Assembly (NCBI GenBank): GCA_030672225.1
Contig: DAOVGW010000050.1
Span: 1-7,610 of the forward strand
Reading direction: 5' to 3'
Source of the DNA: Dehalococcoidales bacterium
GTDB taxonomy: Bacteria; Chloroflexota; Dehalococcoidia; Dehalococcoidales; ARS1013
Length of the DNA: 7,610 nt
Under the pieces are notes generated by a model, which did no database searches, was not told the origin of the DNA, and saw only the letters and a list, made by a program, of their open reading frames with translations. Positions 5,484 to 7,610 of the stretch are shown in pieces; within the stretch, counting starts at the first letter, position 1, and the number at the start of each line of letters is the position of its first letter. The position numbers and the translations under genes are program-made.

Positions 5484-6032
5484 TTATCTCTTCTCTCCCG
5501 CCATCTGCCTGCCCAGCTTTCGAGCCTCTTCGACCAGGGGAAGGTTACTCTCAGCCTCCCCGGGTCTATTGGCATAGCCGCAGGCAGTGAATATCCTGCC
5601 CCTCTCGACATCGAGTTCGTCAATAAATTGCTTCAGGGTATGCACGGTATCCTCAATCCCCTCCATCTCAGCCACCACGATAATGCCCACCGCTCTTGCC
5701 TGGGATTTCCGGTTATGTTTGTAGAGGAAATAGTTTCGGTCAATGAAGGCTTTCATCTGGGCGGAAACATTGTACCAGTAAACCGGGGTTGCCAGGATGA
5801 CCCCGTCCGCCTCACAGAACTTGTCCAGAATCCATCCCGCATCGTCCTTCAGCAGGCAGGAGTCTCGAGAAGCACAATCATCACACCCTAGGCAGGGACT
5901 TACCTCATATTGGCTGAGGACGAGCTTTTCAGTTTGTGCCCCCAGTTTTGCCGCTTCCCCGAGAGCCTGCTCCACCAGATAATCGGTGTTACCTTTCAGT
6001 CTGGGGCTGCCCACTATTGCCAGAATCTTCAA
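5484..6032 (-). CDS. Iron-sulfur flavoprotein (NADPH-dependent FMN reductase / flavodoxin-like fold)
   Basis: A 182-residue flavodoxin-fold protein. The FMN phosphate loop is GSPRLKGNT (8-16), and TPVYWYNVSAQMKAFIDR (82-99) is the second conserved FMN-binding and dimer-contact block. Between them Cys47, Cys50, Cys53 and Cys59 form the compact C-x2-C-x2-C-x5-C motif that binds a 4Fe-4S cluster in the iron-sulfur flavoproteins of methanogens and other anaerobes. It is therefore likely an electron-transfer or reductase protein of the anaerobic cytoplasm, perhaps in oxidative-stress defence; its physiological donor and acceptor are unknown. The start codon is TTG (plus 6030-6032), supported by a strong AGGGAGGG ribosome site 4 bases upstream and an extended -10 promoter; the next in-frame ATG would cut into the core fold. 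It is divergent from the DUF3068 gene. Confidence 0.9.
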   Translation of the reverse strand: MKILAIVGSPRLKGNTDYLVEQALGEAAKLGAQTEKLVLSQYEVSPCLGCDDCASRDSCLLKDDAGWILDKFCEADGVILATPVYWYNVSAQMKAFIDRNYFLYKHNRKSQARAVGIIVVAEMEGIEDTVHTLKQFIDELDVERGRIFTACGYANRPGEAESNLPLVEEARKLGRQMAGEKR

Positions 6033-6036
6033 CTAT

Positions 6037-6044
6037 CCCTCCCT
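6037..6044 (-). promoter_or_regulatory. Ribosome binding site supporting a TTG start
   Basis: On the minus strand AGGGAGGG precedes the TTG at 6032-6030 by 4-5 bases. It decides the start of the iron-sulfur flavoprotein, because no ATG or GTG start is available in front of the FMN-binding loop. Confidence 0.65.
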
Positions 6045-6060
6045 AAAAATGGTTGTCGGC

Positions 6061-6069
6061 ATTATAACA
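6061..6069 (-). promoter_or_regulatory. Extended -10 promoter of the iron-sulfur flavoprotein
   Basis: On the minus strand the sequence TGTTATAAT is a perfect extended -10 element (TGn plus TATAAT). No good -35 is seen 17-18 bases upstream, which is typical of extended -10 promoters. Transcription would begin near 6054 and give a leader of about 22 bases that contains the AGGGAGGG site. Confidence 0.6.
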
Positions 6070-6099
6070 CAGCGGGAACAAGAGCCGAAATATTCAGGC

Positions 6100-6114
6100 C
6101 CTTGGTAGCCCGCA
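6100..6114 (+). repeat. 15-base direct repeat, copy 1
   Basis: CCTTGGTAGCCCGCA occurs here and again, identically and in the same orientation, at 7178-7192. The two copies flank the DUF3068 gene with its promoter and terminator-like hairpin. Confidence 0.55.
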
Positions 6115-6222
6115 GAGCACGAGGGGGTTGCCTCAACAGTGAAGGAGTTCTGGCTCTAAAAACAGTCATAAACAAAAAAGACACGAACCAAAATCTGTGC
6201 CTCATTTCCCTGTTTTGGGGGG

Positions 6223-6251
6223 TTGACATCGGCTTCAAGCGGTAGTATTAT
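6223..6251 (+). promoter_or_regulatory. Consensus sigma-70 promoter of the DUF3068 gene
   Basis: TTGACA (6223-6228) and TATTAT (6246-6251) are separated by exactly 17 bases, the best-matching promoter in the window. Transcription should start near 6258, giving a leader of about 40 bases with the strong ribosome site AAAGGAGG (6281-6288) 10 bases before the ATG. High expression is likely unless it is repressed. Confidence 0.8.
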
Positions 6252-6298
6252 TAGACACTTCTTATATTTAAAAATGGCCCAAAGGAGGTATCTGAAAG

Positions 6299-7120
6299 AT
6301 GGGTTCGAAATGGCTCGTTACACTCGGTCTAGTCCTTATTGCTTTTTCCCTGGTATGGCTACTCGCTATCTTTCCCGGTATGGCCAAGTGGCCAGATGAC
6401 TATGAGCAAGAGTATATGTTCGAGGGCTCTGTCCAGGTGCTGGATCCAGCAACCATGTCCCTGGTTGAAATCCCCACCAGCGTGGAAAGGCTGCTCACGG
6501 CAACCGGCATCGAGGGCGATGATGTTCTGCTAATGAAGCAGGATGTTACTTTTTATGAGGCTACATCTGGTGCGCCCCTTGCTGCAATAAATCCAGCTTT
6601 AGCAGCTTTAGACTCCTCCGAGGTCTACGGCCTTGATAGGACGACCCGTGCCAATGTATCCGGCCACGGCGATATGGATAGAAGCGGCCAGTTCACCTTC
6701 CCTGCCGATGTGAAGCAGGAGACATATTCTTTCTGGTCTTCATCGGCAATGACTGCTCTTGACGCTACCTTTGTCAGTGAGGAAACATACCAAGGGATTA
6801 CAGTCTATGCATTCGAGATCAATAGCACGACGCAGTTGATGGATATCTTTACTGAGATAAAAGTAGAGCCGGTCAGCGGAATTCCGGTATATACCAACAG
6901 CACTACCACTGTTAAGACGATGGTAGCACCCGATATGGTGATACCCACCTTGATAAACAATATGAGCTTTACAAGCGCTACTATTGACGAGATGGTAGAT
7001 CTGGCCAAGAGTACCAGCAGCCTGATTCTATGGGCCAGTGTTTACGGCGTCTGGATTGTCGTGGGGCTGGGTGCTGTTTTAACTCTAACAGGCATCATCA
7101 GGGCTAAGCGGGCCGGTTAA
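6299..7120 (+). CDS. DUF3068 / PorA-family membrane-anchored extracytoplasmic protein
   Basis: A 273-residue protein with a hydrophobic N-terminal segment (about 5-27), a large polar region (about 29-240) and a C-terminal transmembrane segment (about 242-266) ending in RAKRAG. This implies an external domain held to the membrane at both ends, with short cytoplasmic tails. Inside the polar region the block YGLDRTTRANVSGHGD (110-125), then TYSFW (142-146) and TYQGITVYAFE (163-173), match the conserved pattern of DUF3068, a family named after actinobacterial PorA. Pore formation is known only for some members and should not be assumed here; function is unknown. The start is well supported by AAAGGAGG and a consensus promoter. 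It appears monocistronic, with a hairpin shortly after the stop, and is divergent from the iron-sulfur flavoprotein. Confidence 0.8.
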   Translation: MGSKWLVTLGLVLIAFSLVWLLAIFPGMAKWPDDYEQEYMFEGSVQVLDPATMSLVEIPTSVERLLTATGIEGDDVLLMKQDVTFYEATSGAPLAAINPALAALDSSEVYGLDRTTRANVSGHGDMDRSGQFTFPADVKQETYSFWSSSAMTALDATFVSEETYQGITVYAFEINSTTQLMDIFTEIKVEPVSGIPVYTNSTTTVKTMVAPDMVIPTLINNMSFTSATIDEMVDLAKSTSSLILWASVYGVWIVVGLGAVLTLTGIIRAKRAG

Positions 7121-7143
7121 AATAAAGATGCGGATTTAAACAA

Positions 7144-7181
7144 AAAGGGGGAGCAAAGATGCTTCCCCTTTATCTTTCCTT
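7144..7181 (+). terminator. Terminator-like hairpin after the DUF3068 gene
   Basis: AAAGGGGGAGC (7144-7154) pairs with GCTTCCCCTTT (7161-7171), 11 pairs including one G-U, around a 6-base loop. A T-rich tail (7169-7181) follows. On the minus strand the hairpin would be followed by a run of T (complement of 7136-7146), so it may act in both directions. Confidence 0.7.
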
Positions 7182-7192
7182 GGTAGCCCGCA
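7178..7192 (+). repeat. 15-base direct repeat, copy 2
   Basis: This is identical to 6100-6114 and begins in the T-rich tail of the hairpin at 7144-7171. From here to 7281 I see no gene or other clear signal. Confidence 0.55.
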
Positions 7193-7281
7193 TTGGAAGC
7201 TTTACGAACTTTTCTTTGAGAAGAGACAGCTTATTCCGGCTTTGCAACAACTGATAGTCTCACGCTGCACTTAAAGATGTT

Positions 7282-7309
7282 TTGTGTCATAGCAGGAAGA
7301 TGATAGAAT
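7282..7309 (+). promoter_or_regulatory. Extended -10 promoter of the DUF167 gene (possible leaderless transcript)
   Basis: TGATAGAAT (7301-7309) is an extended -10 with five of six bases of TATAAT. A weak -35 TTGTGT lies at 7282-7287 with a 16-base spacer. Only 9 bases separate the -10 from the ATG at 7319, so transcription would start at or within about 3 bases of the start codon. Confidence 0.5.
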
Positions 7310-7318
7310 AAACATCCC

Positions 7319-7597
7319 ATGGTACCGAAAGAAAAACTCAGAATCAGCGTTCATGTTAGCCCCAATGCCAGGCAGAATAAGGTGGTGGGTTTTCAAGACG
7401 GTCTCCTAAAGGTAATGATTGCTGCGCCCCCAACAAGAGGTAAGGCTAATCAAGAGTTGCTCAGATTTCTAAGTGACCTTCTTAGAATAAGCAAGAGTAA
7501 CCTCGCGATTGAAAAGGGTGCGACAAGTAAGAAAAAGACTGTAGCTATTAGTGGGCTGAGCCAGAGCGAGGTCTTGAGATTGCTTGAGAAGTGCTAA
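7319..7597 (+). CDS. DUF167 / YggU-family protein
   Basis: A complete 92-residue protein of the widespread DUF167 (YggU) family, whose cellular role is unknown; solved members have a small alpha/beta fold. Diagnostic features are VHVSPNAR (11-18), the strongly conserved block APPTRGKANQELLRFLSDLL (36-55) and the later EKGATSKKK with ISGL (65-73, 77-80). Length is normal for the family. The ATG at 7319 is the only start possible, because an in-frame TAG lies at 7304-7306. No Shine-Dalgarno is present in the short space before it, and an extended -10 element ends 9 bases upstream, so a leaderless mRNA is likely (inference). In many bacteria the family sits next to yggT or proC-like genes; here the neighbour upstream is unrelated and downstream is outside the window. 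Confidence 0.9.
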   Translation: MVPKEKLRISVHVSPNARQNKVVGFQDGLLKVMIAAPPTRGKANQELLRFLSDLLRISKSNLAIEKGATSKKKTVAISGLSQSEVLRLLEKC

Positions 7598-7610
7598 AAT
7601 AGAGTTAAGG

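Noticed and set aside
5910..6245. 111-codon open frame on the plus strand
   Set aside because: It overlaps the flavoprotein gene antisense and runs through its promoter; no start signal or recognisable domain.
7300..7311. Tiny upstream frame (ATG-ATA-GAA-TAA) before the DUF167 gene
   Set aside because: The AGGA before it is too close to be a ribosome site, and the sequence is better explained as the extended -10 element.
1..7610. tRNA, rRNA, CRISPR array or known riboswitch
   Set aside because: No cloverleaf with a T-loop motif, no regularly spaced repeats and no recognisable riboswitch core were found by reading the intergenic stretches.

Overview
The window reads as an ordinary chromosomal stretch of an anaerobic bacterium, most likely a member of the Chloroflexota close to Dehalococcoidia. 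That placement rests on the look of the proteins (the aroC-pheA-tyrA run, a MOFRL-type glycerate kinase, a DUF3068 membrane protein and an iron-sulfur flavoprotein). It was not tested by any search. Gene density is high, promoters are of the sigma-70 type, and there are no rRNA, tRNA or CRISPR features and no complete mobile element.

Layout. Positions 1-2130 hold the end of an aromatic amino acid operon on the + strand: the 3' end of chorismate synthase (aroC), bifunctional chorismate mutase/prephenate dehydratase (pheA, overlapping aroC by 4 bases) and prephenate dehydrogenase (tyrA). Together they carry EPSP-derived chorismate to the direct precursors of phenylalanine and tyrosine. A small DUF2784 membrane protein follows (2232-2618), convergent with a stand-alone glutaredoxin-like protein (2625-2864, minus). 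The glutaredoxin gene is divergent from a glycerate 2-kinase (2994-4343) across a regulatory region of about 130 bases with inverted repeats.

Positions 4344-5483 look more accessory. They hold an orphan HicB-like protein (4515-4748) without a HicA toxin, and a small protein with a MerR/excisionase-type helix-turn-helix, a coiled coil and a basic, Trp-rich tail (about 4918-5307). Next come an iron-sulfur flavoprotein on the minus strand (5484-6032, TTG start), a divergent DUF3068/PorA-family membrane protein (6299-7120) with a textbook promoter and a terminator-like hairpin, and a DUF167/YggU protein (7319-7597) whose promoter geometry suggests a leaderless mRNA.

No clearly new system is visible. 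The points most worth a second look are the HTH/coiled-coil/basic-tail protein, two genes whose best promoters leave almost no 5' leader, the hairpin that replaces a Shine-Dalgarno in front of the glycerate kinase, and short dispersed repeats around the DUF3068 gene.
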